42,334 nt of DNA. Source: an uncultured bacterium. GTDB taxonomy: Bacteria; Hydrogenedentota; Hydrogenedentia; Hydrogenedentales; CAILVY01. The translations under genes and the position numbers were made by a program. This document shows, one piece after another, positions 23,595 to 32,141 of this stretch (position 1 is the first letter of the stretch; every line of letters starts with the position of its first letter). The notes below the pieces were generated by a model. The model saw only the letters and a program-made list of their open reading frames with translations, was not told the DNA's origin and did not search any database. The stretch lies in assembly GCA_937951485.1 (NCBI GenBank), contig CALEDJ010000047.1, positions 1-42,334 of the forward strand. Reading direction: 5' to 3'.

Positions 23595-25955
23595 ATGTAT
23601 TCGCCGAAAAACCTTCCGATGATGTTCTTTCTGGCTGCGTTGACCTTTGCCGGCGGAGTGGCGGGCGCCGAGGCCGCCCGCGACCCTTATCTCCACGCAC
23701 CAACCGACAGGATGTGGCGTCCAGTGGCGGATGATGTCTATCTGCAGGAGGCGGGGCGGAAAATTCCCACGGACGGCCCGGTGGTCTCCGTAGCGGTCCG
23801 CGATGGCATGCTCCACGCCGTAGTGCATGGGCGCGTGTTTGTCTTGGAAAACACCGCGCTGACCCCCGTCCCCAACGCGCCTTCGGCCGTCCGGCGCGTG
23901 CAAACGCCTGACGGCACGCTGTGGGCGCTGAGCGATAACGGTCTGTATCGCATGGAATCGGATCAATGGGTGCGTATGGATGATCGCGTCTATGTGGATT
24001 TGACCATGCACCGGGGCGTGGTGCACGGCGCAACGAAGGACAACGTGTATCGGTATGAGAATGGGGTGATGGTCTGCATCGAACCCGAAGGGGGCTATCT
24101 CACCACGGACATTACCTACATTATGGAAGACGGTACACAACTGTTGCCGCAACCGGTGCGTTTTGGACCGCTGCAGCGCATCGCCTCATACAGCGAAACG
24201 CTCTATGGCCTGCGCCCCGGCGAATTGGTCCTGTTCGACGGCAAAGCGATTGACCGTGAGTTCATTGACTGGGGCGTGCTGCCTTCCCCGGAGACCCGCG
24301 ATATGCTGCGTATCGGCAGCCGGCTGTACATCGCCACCGCACGCGGCGTCGCGGTGCTGCGCGGTGCTGCGTTGACCGCGTTGCAGGGCAAGGACGGCCT
24401 GCCCTATGAAGATGCGACCTGCCTCGCGCGGGGTTTCGAGGACGAACTCTGGATCGGCACGACGCGCGGCGCCATCCGCCAAGTCGGCGATCAATACCAC
24501 TATTTTGGGGCGTATCACTGGTTGCCCGCCGACCGCGTACATGACATCGTCGCGGGCGACAGCGTAGTCTATATCGCCACCGACGGCGGTCTCGCAATCA
24601 TCGAGTACCAGCCGTTCACGTTGCAGAAAAAGGCCGCGTATTACGAACGTCACCTGGAGGAATGGGGGCACAAGCGCCTGGGGTTTACGCATAAACTGTA
24701 TTGGGCGGACGATGAACTCGGCTGGGTGCGCGAAATCAGCGACAACGACGGCGGATACACCGCACATTATCTCGCGGCCATGTGCTACAAGTATGCCGTC
24801 ACAGGCGACGAGGCGGCCCGCCGCGAGGCGCTCGACGCCTTCGAAGCGATGGTCTGGCTGGAGGAAATCACGCCGATTCGCGGTTTCCCCGCCCGCGCCA
24901 TCTGGTCGGTCGTGGCGGACAAGGGCCACAAATCCGAACATGGTTCCGGCGGACTGCCTGCGAAGTGGTATCCCACGCCCGACGGCTTGTGGGAGTGGAA
25001 AGGTGACACCTCGAGCGACGAGGTGAACGCGCACTTCTACGCCGTGTCGCTCTTTCACGACCTCGCGGCGCGCGGCCCTGAAAAAGACCGCGCCAGGGAA
25101 CACATCACCCGCATCACCGACCACATCATCGAGAACGGCTGGAAGTTGCGCGACGCCGACGGCCGGCCGACCCGCTGGGGGCGCTGGGACCCGGAATATC
25201 TGCTTCGCCCCTATGGCATGTATGCGCGCGGACTTAACGGCATGGAAGCACAGACCTACGCCATCACCGCCCTCGGCCTCTCCGGCGACAGCCGCTATGC
25301 GGACGCCCTGCAACAACTGCTCGACTGGGGCTACCACCACTACACCGTCCGCCAGAAGATCGTCTTTCCGCCAGGCGATGTCGTGCCGTGGGACGATCGC
25401 CTCGCCTTTATGTGCTACTTCCCGCTTTTCCGCTATTGTCGCGCATTCCCCAACCCGGACCTCCACGCCATCTATATGCGCAGCCTTGAACGCAGTTGGG
25501 AAGTCAAGCGCATGCAGCAGGTCCCCTGGTATAACTTCATCTATGGCATCGTCACCGGAAACGACTGCGAAGTCGCGCAGGCCGTGGCGCATTTGCGGGA
25601 ATGGCCGCTTGACCTGGTCAGCCACAGTTACACGAATTCACATCGGCTTGACCTGGGTCCGCAGCCCGGCTACGTTCCGTATGGCGGCGGCACCCGCGCC
25701 ATGTCGCCCCGTGAAACGGAGGCCAAGCGCTCCAGCCGCTCCGCGCTGCCCTATGACGGCGGCAGCGGCGGACGGGCGGTGACCGAGCCGACCGGCTGGC
25801 TGGAAGACTATTGGATGGGCAGGTACTATGGGTTCATCGAAGCCCCCACCGCGACCGACCCAAAACTGATTACGGTGTCCCGCCGTTTGCGCGAACATCT
25901 CGGCGCCGCGCCCTATGACGGGCCGCCCCGGCCGCCCATACTTGGGGGCAGGTGA
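23595..25955 (+). CDS. Secreted protein: beta-propeller plus helical (alpha/alpha-barrel-like) domain
   Basis: 786 residues; the ATG at 23595 follows GGGAG at nine bases. A Sec signal peptide is visible (MFFLAALTFAGGVAGAEA). Residues about 50-345 repeat short blades such as LWALSDNGLYRM, LYGLRPGELVLFDG, LYIATARGVAVL, LWIGTTRGAIRQ and VYIATDGGLAII, the style of two-component-regulator-type propellers. Residues about 355-760 are rich in paired helices (HYLAAMCYKYAVTGDEAARREALDAF, shown here only in part) with aromatic and acidic residues, like the six-hairpin barrels of glycan-active enzymes. No catalytic motif was recognised, so the function is open; a periplasmic or surface carbohydrate role is inference. 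It appears monocistronic. Confidence 0.75.
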   Translation: MYSPKNLPMMFFLAALTFAGGVAGAEAARDPYLHAPTDRMWRPVADDVYLQEAGRKIPTDGPVVSVAVRDGMLHAVVHGRVFVLENTALTPVPNAPSAVRRVQTPDGTLWALSDNGLYRMESDQWVRMDDRVYVDLTMHRGVVHGATKDNVYRYENGVMVCIEPEGGYLTTDITYIMEDGTQLLPQPVRFGPLQRIASYSETLYGLRPGELVLFDGKAIDREFIDWGVLPSPETRDMLRIGSRLYIATARGVAVLRGAALTALQGKDGLPYEDATCLARGFEDELWIGTTRGAIRQVGDQYHYFGAYHWLPADRVHDIVAGDSVVYIATDGGLAIIEYQPFTLQKKAAYYERHLEEWGHKRLGFTHKLYWADDELGWVREISDNDGGYTAHYLAAMCYKYAVTGDEAARREALDAFEAMVWLEEITPIRGFPARAIWSVVADKGHKSEHGSGGLPAKWYPTPDGLWEWKGDTSSDEVNAHFYAVSLFHDLAARGPEKDRAREHITRITDHIIENGWKLRDADGRPTRWGRWDPEYLLRPYGMYARGLNGMEAQTYAITALGLSGDSRYADALQQLLDWGYHHYTVRQKIVFPPGDVVPWDDRLAFMCYFPLFRYCRAFPNPDLHAIYMRSLERSWEVKRMQQVPWYNFIYGIVTGNDCEVAQAVAHLREWPLDLVSHSYTNSHRLDLGPQPGYVPYGGGTRAMSPRETEAKRSSRSALPYDGGSGGRAVTEPTGWLEDYWMGRYYGFIEAPTATDPKLITVSRRLREHLGAAPYDGPPRPPILGGR

Positions 25956-26010
25956 TGCCCCGACAGCAGTGCGCAGCCCCCGCGCCGTGCGGCGCGCTCG
26001 AACCGGACGG

Positions 26011-26063
26011 AAAAACGACACAGGCGACCCGGCCATGATTAATCATGCACGGGACGCCTGTGT
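26011..26063 (-). terminator. Long hairpin terminator between convergent genes
   Basis: A 46-base near-perfect palindrome (26018-26063): ACACAGGCG, A, CCCG, two mismatched bases, the perfect palindrome CATGATTAATCATG, two bases, CGGG, A, CGCCTGTGT. On the minus strand it is followed by CGTTTTTCC, giving a Rho-independent terminator 23 bases after the TPR-protein stop. It may also stop plus-strand transcription from the propeller gene. Confidence 0.7.
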
Positions 26064-26085
26064 TCCGGCAGCGGTGTCGTCAGGC

Positions 26086-27177
26086 TTATTCGATAGCCGC
26101 CCCTTTTCTGCGCATTTCCTCGGCAATCACGATCATGATGGTGGACAGGATTTTGTCGTGTTTGTTCAGCACATCCACAAAAGTCTTCAAACAAAGCGCC
26201 GCTTCGGACCGCTCGCCAAACCGAAATAACTCAGGCTCTTTTTCAGGCAACTCTTCGACGCCCAACAAGTAGCGCAGCACATATTTGTTGCACTGCATCG
26301 CTTTTTTGAGCGCATTGCGCACTCCGGCTTTGTTATTGGCCAGGATTCTCTCGAAGACGCGCCCCCACATGAATATGGCCGAGAAGTCTTCCTTGTATTC
26401 CTTCATCAACCTGCGCGCCGAGGCGCAGTCGCCGACATAGAGATACAGGGCCAGCAGGTCGTTGCGGATACCCTGGTTGTCGCGCGGATTCAGTTGCAGC
26501 ATGGCCTCGGCTTCGACAATGGCTTCCTCGAAGCGTTCGTCCTGCATGATTACCCTGAAGAGGCTGTTGCGCAGACGCATGTAGGGACGGGTGAAAACGT
26601 TGCTCCAGAAATGCCCTTTGTTTTCTTCCATGAAGGCTTCGCCGAAGCGCGCATCGGCGGCGGCCCTGGCCGCCCGAAGGCGTTCAATCACCTCCTCGAC
26701 GGACTTGGAGTCCCGGAACGCCATCCACACATTGGCATCAGGATTGACGGGATCCAGCGCGTGCGCCTGCGCCACCAACCGGTCGGATTCCTTCCCAGGC
26801 TTCATCACCATGGCCTGAAACATCAACTCCTGGGCTTCTTCAATATCGTCCCAGCCGTCCGCCTTGCTTGCCTCTACGATCTCGTCCGCCTGTTTTCCTG
26901 AAAACAGTTTACCCAGCACCTCGTTGACTTCTTCGATGGACTCCGTCGTATTGCGCTTGAAGTATCGTCCGGCGGCCCGGTTGATCCTTTCCATGTCAAA
27001 ACCGCGCCGAAAATATTCCTCCAGCGAAAACTCCGGCGGCGTTCCATCCAAGTCCGCGTCGTATCCGTCAAAGGAATTGTCATCCTCGCCCGGATTCTCA
27101 TCCGGCGCCTTCCAGGATTGCGAGCGGCCGGCGCCGGCATCGTGGCGCATTTTTCTCTTTCGCGATTTTCGTCCCAT
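26086..27177 (-). CDS. TPR-like protein resembling the ST7 family
   Basis: 363 residues from the ATG at 27177 (GGATT upstream); a longer reading from 27246 adds 23 residues without a ribosome site. The N-terminus is very basic (MGRKSRKRKMRHDA) and then acidic (PGEDDNSFDGYDADLDG). The middle and C-terminal parts are helical repeats, with MLQLNPRDNQGIRNDLLALY and ASARRLMKEYKEDFSAIFMWGRV around residues 225-275, a pattern shared with bacterial relatives of eukaryotic ST7. No catalytic residues are seen; a protein-interaction scaffold is likely. It lies 70 bases downstream of the response regulator on the same strand, so the two are probably co-transcribed, and a strong terminator follows. Confidence 0.7.
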   Translation of the reverse strand: MGRKSRKRKMRHDAGAGRSQSWKAPDENPGEDDNSFDGYDADLDGTPPEFSLEEYFRRGFDMERINRAAGRYFKRNTTESIEEVNEVLGKLFSGKQADEIVEASKADGWDDIEEAQELMFQAMVMKPGKESDRLVAQAHALDPVNPDANVWMAFRDSKSVEEVIERLRAARAAADARFGEAFMEENKGHFWSNVFTRPYMRLRNSLFRVIMQDERFEEAIVEAEAMLQLNPRDNQGIRNDLLALYLYVGDCASARRLMKEYKEDFSAIFMWGRVFERILANNKAGVRNALKKAMQCNKYVLRYLLGVEELPEKEPELFRFGERSEAALCLKTFVDVLNKHDKILSTIMIVIAEEMRRKGAAIE

Positions 27178-27247
27178 AACGCACAATCCTTTTTCAGTTG
27201 AACATGGGTGCGTGTCGGTCCTGCGCAACGCCTGGCAGCCGGCCATG

Positions 27248-28141
27248 CTATCGTCGTCGATCTATAAACAAACCGGTAGCCCCGGCGGCCACGGCCTTCT
27301 TTCGCAGCCGGGTCAGCGTCTCAAACAGATCCTGGGCAGTGGCTTGCGAGGCGGCTTCGTGAATTACGCCGCAGAACAGGAGGTCCAAGGAAACATCCCT
27401 GGCGCCGGCAGGCGCGCTTTCCAGGGATTGCAGAAATGCGGGTAAATGCCGGTTCCAGAGTTTCAGCACCAGATTGCAGTACTTTTCAACCTGCTGTGCG
27501 TCCAGAACGGCCATGAAATGCCCCCCTCCCATATGGCCGACCGAGAAGAAATTCATGTTCAACTCTTCTCCGCACAGACGCAAGCCGCGCGCCAGATGCC
27601 GGACGGCCTTCTCGCGGGCTTCTGCGCCACAGGCTCTGACAAATTCGTTTAGACGTATCAATTCAATGTAGAGCACGGCGAAATCCCTGTGGAGATTGAT
27701 GATTCGGTGCACTTCAAGTTTGATATGTCGCGGTCCCGGCAGCGAAGTCGCCTCATCCACCATCCGGTTCGGAGCACACAGCGTCAGCAGGTGTTGTACG
27801 CGATTGATCAAAACATCGCGCTGGATCGGTTTGGTCAGAAAATCATCACCGCCCTGCGCCAGCCCATGGGCAATCTCCTCTTCGCCATTCATGGCGGACA
27901 GAAACAGGATTGGCAAGGTATAGAGATTGGCATTGGCATGGATTCTCCGGCAGATTTCAAAGCCGGACATACCGGGGAACATCACATCCAGTATGAGCAG
28001 GTCCATCTGCTCTTTGTCCAGAATGGCCAAGGCCTGTTCGCCATTGGCCGCGACCGTGCAGGCATGACCCGCCGTTTTCAAATAGCCCGCCACTTCGCGG
28101 GCAAACGGCTGATCATCATCCACTATGAGAATCTTTGCCAC
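27248..28141 (-). CDS. Response regulator with degenerate GGDEF-type output domain
   Basis: 297 residues from a GTG at 28141 that directly precedes the receiver fold (AKILIVDDD); an ATG at 28237 adds 32 residues with no ribosome site. The receiver domain (1-120) has the acidic pocket Asp8-Asp9, phosphoacceptor Asp52 (LLILDVMFPG), Ser82 and Lys104 (FLTKP). Residues 130-290 look like a diguanylate-cyclase fold (DEATSLPGPRHIKLEVHRI resembles the D-LTGLPNR start), but the signature GGDEF is GGGHF, so cyclase activity is unlikely; it may bind a nucleotide or act as an adaptor. No partner histidine kinase is nearby. It is followed by the ST7-like protein, a possible output partner. Confidence 0.8.
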   Translation of the reverse strand: MAKILIVDDDQPFAREVAGYLKTAGHACTVAANGEQALAILDKEQMDLLILDVMFPGMSGFEICRRIHANANLYTLPILFLSAMNGEEEIAHGLAQGGDDFLTKPIQRDVLINRVQHLLTLCAPNRMVDEATSLPGPRHIKLEVHRIINLHRDFAVLYIELIRLNEFVRACGAEAREKAVRHLARGLRLCGEELNMNFFSVGHMGGGHFMAVLDAQQVEKYCNLVLKLWNRHLPAFLQSLESAPAGARDVSLDLLFCGVIHEAASQATAQDLFETLTRLRKKAVAAGATGLFIDRRR

Positions 28142-28449
28142 CGATGAAACCCGGTTTTCCCTTGGACCTGCAATTCGATCGCCCCGATTCAGATGTGGCG
28201 TTGCCGCATGACCAAAGCACACCCACCACGCCAACATACCGCACCGATTACACTACATGGAACTTGTCTGTGTGTCAACCGTCAGCGATTCCGGAAATGG
28301 GAACGGGGGCGCTTCCGGTCTGTTGGGCCATCCCTACGAAGACTCCTCTCCGGATGTCATCCATTGGGGCGAATGCGTTATAATCCCCTCCGTCACACCT
28401 GCAAGATGCCTCCACCTGCACAGGCGCCGCCGCAAGGGGGCGTTGGGAG
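28142..28449. other. Divergent intergenic region with a predicted -10 box
   Basis: 308 bases between the response regulator (minus) and htrA (plus). A perfect TATAAT lies at 28379-28384, 66 bases before the htrA start; the best -35 candidate, TGTCAT at 28355-28360, is weak (spacing 18). No gene is seen. Confidence 0.4.
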
Positions 28450-29859
28450 ATGCGGACATTGAATACCGAAAAAAGACAAGTCGTGAGGAACGTTCGGAAG
28501 GCGGCCGCCTGTGCCGCGTTGGCGCTGCTGGCCGTGGCTGCCGCGGGATGCGTCACGGCGGGCGGCGGTTCGGAACGGGCCGTGATCAGGGCCAAGAACC
28601 GCGTGGCGCCCGCACTGGTGCACATCCGCCCGGTGAAAGAGGTCTACGCGCGGGGCAAGCGCGAGGAGGTCGTGGCCATCGGCAGCGGTTTCATCATCTC
28701 ACCGGACGGCTACGTCTGCACAAACGAGCACGTCATCGGCCAAAGCCGCGCCGTGGCCTGCATTCTGAGTGACAGGAACGAAGTGGAGGCCGAGGTGGTG
28801 GGCGTGGACCCCTACACCGATATCGGCGTGCTCAAACTCAAGACGGAACGGCCCCTGCCTTATGTCACGCTGGGCGATTCGGAAAAGATTGAATCCGGGC
28901 AAACGGTCCTTGCCTTGGGCAGCCCGCACGGACTGGCGCGTTCTGTCTCACTGGGCATCATCAGCGTGACCGACCGCCATCTCGACGCCGCAGAAGCGCG
29001 CACATCGCCCTTTAACAACTGGATTCAGACCGACGCGGCGATCAACCCCGGAAACAGCGGCGGGCCATTGGTGAATCTGCGCGGCGAGGTCATCGGCGTC
29101 AACGCCCGCATGCTGCGCGGCGCGGAGAACGTGGGCTTCGCCATCCCGATCAACGTGGCCAAAGAGGTGATTGATGCGATCATCCGCGACGGGCGCGTGC
29201 GCCGCAGTTGGGTCGGCATCTCCCTGCAGGAGATGATGGCGAAGACGGACGACCCGACGCAACGGGGCGTCGTCATCTCCGACATTGACCCGCTATCCCC
29301 CGCTTCCGAAGCGGCGCTGCGCCCCGGCGACGTGCTTGTCGCCGTGAACGGCACGCCGGTGGACGCGCGCTTCCCCGAAGACCTGCCGCCCATCCGCAAA
29401 CGCATCACCGACCTGCCCATCGGCGAGAAAGCCGTCTTCACCGTTCGGCGCGGCGATGAGACATTGGACCTGGAAGTGCTCACGGAAGATGCCGGGGAAT
29501 TTCGCGGCACCGAACGCGAATTCCCTGACTGGGGATTCACAGCGGGCGAACTGACGCTCGATCAGGTGCGCCGCGCGCAGTTGCCCGCGCGCGTGGGGGT
29601 GATCGTGTCGGGCGTGCAGGTGGGCGGCATCGCCGCTTCGGCGCGGCTCGATCAGGGCGACATTATTCTGGAAATGGATAACGAAGCGATTGAAAACCTG
29701 GCGCATTTCACCCGCCTGTACCAGGCCGCAGTGGAAGCGCGGAAAGGCCTCGTGCTCCTGCGGGTGAAACGCGGCGCACTAACCCGCTTCGTCCTGATAA
29801 GACAAGAGAGCACGGCGACGCCGTTGCTTCCGGAGGACACGGACGGTCATGTGGAATAG
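28450..29859 (+). CDS. HtrA/DegP-type serine protease, lipoprotein
   Basis: 469 residues. The signal peptide ends in VAAAGC, with the lipidated Cys at 34. The trypsin-like domain (about 45-260) has an intact triad: His94 in TNEHVIG, Asp124 in YTDIGVLKL and Ser203 in INPGNSGGPLV. Two PDZ-like domains follow, about 265-360 (WVGISLQEM, then PASEAALRPGDVLVAVNG) and 365-460 (GVIVSGVQVGGIAASARLDQGD). HtrA proteins degrade or refold damaged envelope proteins. As a lipoprotein it would be membrane-tethered, differing from soluble DegP. The ATG has GGGGG eight bases upstream; a TTG nine bases in is also possible. It overlaps the next gene by 11 bases, and the pseudoprotease and a small lipoprotein follow. 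Confidence 0.9.
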   Translation: MRTLNTEKRQVVRNVRKAAACAALALLAVAAAGCVTAGGGSERAVIRAKNRVAPALVHIRPVKEVYARGKREEVVAIGSGFIISPDGYVCTNEHVIGQSRAVACILSDRNEVEAEVVGVDPYTDIGVLKLKTERPLPYVTLGDSEKIESGQTVLALGSPHGLARSVSLGIISVTDRHLDAAEARTSPFNNWIQTDAAINPGNSGGPLVNLRGEVIGVNARMLRGAENVGFAIPINVAKEVIDAIIRDGRVRRSWVGISLQEMMAKTDDPTQRGVVISDIDPLSPASEAALRPGDVLVAVNGTPVDARFPEDLPPIRKRITDLPIGEKAVFTVRRGDETLDLEVLTEDAGEFRGTEREFPDWGFTAGELTLDQVRRAQLPARVGVIVSGVQVGGIAASARLDQGDIILEMDNEAIENLAHFTRLYQAAVEARKGLVLLRVKRGALTRFVLIRQESTATPLLPEDTDGHVE

Positions 29860-31228
29860 TCTGCTGCTTCTTTCTGCGGTCCTGACGGCGACCGGCGATT
29901 TCTTCAGCCAGGCGGCGCTGGAACGCGCCTACAATGACCTGACGCCCGCCATCGGGATCGTCCGCTATTCACTTGAGATAACGGACCCCGCCTCCGGCGA
30001 AGTTTCCCGGCGCGACAACAACGCGCTCGGACTGGTGGTCGCGCCGGACGGACTGGTCATGGCGCTGGGCCACATGGTCATTGAGAACACCCAGCCTTTC
30101 AACATCGTCTTCACGCTCGGACACGGCAGCGAAGAACGCCGATTCGACGCCACCCTCCTCAAGAAGCCCGACGACGTCAATGTGGTGTTCCTGCGACTGA
30201 AAAGCGACGCACCGTTGGACCTGCCGTATGTGCGCTTCTCAAAGGCGAACGATCTTGCCCTGGCCGCCCCGGTGGCGCTCTTCGGCAGGCTCGGCGACAC
30301 CCTGGATTTCGTCCATGCCATTCAGGAGGCGCGCATCGCCGCGATTCTTGAAAAGCCGCGCACCACCTACTGCCTCGACCAGAATGTTCGTTTCGGCTAT
30401 GTGGGCGGACCCGTGATTGACACGGCGGGCCGCGTCGTTGGCGTGGTCGGCTTTGATCTCAGCCGCGCCGAGGGTGGCGACGTTTATTCGCGCAGCGGCC
30501 ATCCCTTGCTGTATCAGGCCGAGTTGTTCCAGAAATACATTGACAATCCCCCCAGCCTGACGGAGGAGCAGAGCGCCGAAGATTACGCATGGCTGGGCGT
30601 TTTCACCCAGCCGCTGACGGACGATTTCGCCGAGTATTGGGGGCTGCCGAAGGAAGGCGGACTGATTGTCAGCACCGTGGTCGCGCCGTCGCCCGCCGTG
30701 GACGCCGGACTGCTTCCAGGCGATGTCATCATTGATTTCGACGGCACGCCAATTCGCAGCAAACTCGACAGCGACGTGCTGAGTTTCACCAAACTCGTGC
30801 GCGAGGCCGGGCCGGGACGTGAGGTAACGATCCGCATTCTCCGCGACGGCCAACCCCGGGAGATCCGCGCGCGCCTCGGCGTGCGCCCGCGCACCGCACG
30901 CGACGCCGGCGAATACGAAGACCCCGTCTTCGGCCTCACCGTGCGCGAAATCACGACGGACATCCGCATCGCCCTCAACTTGTCCGAAGACGTGCAGGGC
31001 GTCATCGTCAGGCGCGTGCGTTCCGGCAGCCCCGCCCAACTCGCCAACATGCGCCCCGGCGTCATCATCATGAGTTTCGGCGACTACCCCGTGAGCACCG
31101 TGGACGAATTCCGGGAGGCCGTGGACAAGGTCGTCGCGCGAAAGCCCGCCGAAGTCTCCATCTTCGCCCGCGTCGGCCCGGCCACAGGATTCTTCCGCCT
31201 CGAGCCACGCTGGCAGAACAACCAATGA
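29849..31228 (+). CDS. HtrA-like pseudoprotease with two PDZ domains
   Basis: 459 residues, starting inside the last codons of the upstream HtrA gene (11-base overlap). A short signal peptide is present (MWNSLLLLSAVLTATGDFF). The trypsin-like fold is recognisable: ALGLVVAPDGLVMALGHMVIEN holds His75 and PDDVNVVFLRL holds Asp109, but the expected GNSGGP is GYVGGP, so the nucleophile position is Val185. Two PDZ-like domains follow, with VVAPSPAVDAGLLPGDVIIDF and RVRSGSPAQLANMRPGVIIMSF. Without the serine it should not cleave peptide bonds; it may bind substrates or regulate the active partner encoded just before it. The tight overlap suggests translational coupling and a fixed ratio. Confidence 0.85.
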   Translation: MWNSLLLLSAVLTATGDFFSQAALERAYNDLTPAIGIVRYSLEITDPASGEVSRRDNNALGLVVAPDGLVMALGHMVIENTQPFNIVFTLGHGSEERRFDATLLKKPDDVNVVFLRLKSDAPLDLPYVRFSKANDLALAAPVALFGRLGDTLDFVHAIQEARIAAILEKPRTTYCLDQNVRFGYVGGPVIDTAGRVVGVVGFDLSRAEGGDVYSRSGHPLLYQAELFQKYIDNPPSLTEEQSAEDYAWLGVFTQPLTDDFAEYWGLPKEGGLIVSTVVAPSPAVDAGLLPGDVIIDFDGTPIRSKLDSDVLSFTKLVREAGPGREVTIRILRDGQPREIRARLGVRPRTARDAGEYEDPVFGLTVREITTDIRIALNLSEDVQGVIVRRVRSGSPAQLANMRPGVIIMSFGDYPVSTVDEFREAVDKVVARKPAEVSIFARVGPATGFFRLEPRWQNNQ

Positions 31229-31289
31229 CGGCTCTGTTACATTGCGCAGCGCCTTCGCTGCACGCTGCGTTAACATAGGTCTTGCGGAT

Positions 31290-31862
31290 ATGTCCATCGC
31301 CGACAAGCGTCTGAGTCACATCGCCGGCCTGCTTCTGATAACGTCTTTGTTCTATGCATGCGGACAACGGGACCAGGAATCGCTGCTGGACCGGGCATAC
31401 CAACTGGGCGAACAGTACCGCTGGCGCGAGGCCATGCCGCTGGTCAAGGCGCATCTCATTGCACATCCCGGCGACCCCGCCGGCCATTACTTGCTTGGCC
31501 GCTGTTATCTTCACGACCCAAATCCGTACCTCGTGATGGCCGAGGGCGAATTCCGCACCGCCCTGTACGCTTTCCAGCGCACCCGCAATCACGGCAGGCT
31601 CGCGCGCTACATGAGCGCCGGGGAGTTCGAGGCGGCCATCCATCGCGAACTCGCCCGCACCGACATGCGCCGCGCGCGCGAAGCCATGACCTTGGGCCTG
31701 TCGCCCCGATTGGTCCGGACGCACCTCGAACGCGCCCTGGAGTCGGTGCGTCAGGGGCGCGCCATCGCCCCCGACGATCCGGCGCTCCGCGAAATGGAGG
31801 AAACACTGGAGGCCGGACTGCGCGACCTTTCCGGGCAAGGCCAAGCCCCAAGAGAACCGTAA
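31290..31862 (+). CDS. Small TPR-like lipoprotein
   Basis: 190 residues from the ATG at 31290, chosen because a lipoprotein signal follows directly (HIAGLLLITSLFYAC, Cys24). The mature part has two TPR-like helix pairs (LLDRAYQLGEQYRWREAMPLV and DPAGHYLLGRCYLHDP, each within the first 100 residues) and then Arg/Glu-rich helices. It has no enzymatic motif. It lies 61 bases after the HtrA-like pseudoprotease; a small hairpin (GCAGCG-CCTT-CGCTGC, 31246-31261) sits in that gap. Together the three make a likely envelope quality-control operon; this role is inferred from context. Confidence 0.7.
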   Translation: MSIADKRLSHIAGLLLITSLFYACGQRDQESLLDRAYQLGEQYRWREAMPLVKAHLIAHPGDPAGHYLLGRCYLHDPNPYLVMAEGEFRTALYAFQRTRNHGRLARYMSAGEFEAAIHRELARTDMRRAREAMTLGLSPRLVRTHLERALESVRQGRAIAPDDPALREMEETLEAGLRDLSGQGQAPREP

Positions 31863-31908
31863 GACAGGGCGGAACCGGACCCTGGGAGAGACGGGCTGGG
31901 AGGGTTCT

Positions 31909-31945
31909 CAAGGACAGCGAAGACAACACGGACAGCAGGGACAAC
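31909..31945. repeat. GGACA-rich stretch
   Basis: GGACA units at 31912, 31930 and 31939, including ACACGGACA, which is shared with 11814-11822. It lies in the 279-base gap between the small lipoprotein and dapB, where nothing else was recognised apart from T-runs (32073-32078, 32091-32097). Confidence 0.4.
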
Positions 31946-32141
31946 GGAACGGCGGGGGAAGCAATGTCGAAGGATCGCTGCAAAAGCGGAACACAACAGG
32001 AGGCTCTGGATTTTCCGCATTGTGCGGCGCGTTACGCCCGAAGCATAATAGGAGCGTTCCGTTACAAATCGTATTTTTTGCCTAAAACAGTTTTTTTGAA
32101 AGAACCCAGTGACCATTTCAACCCAGGGAGGTTCAGGATTC

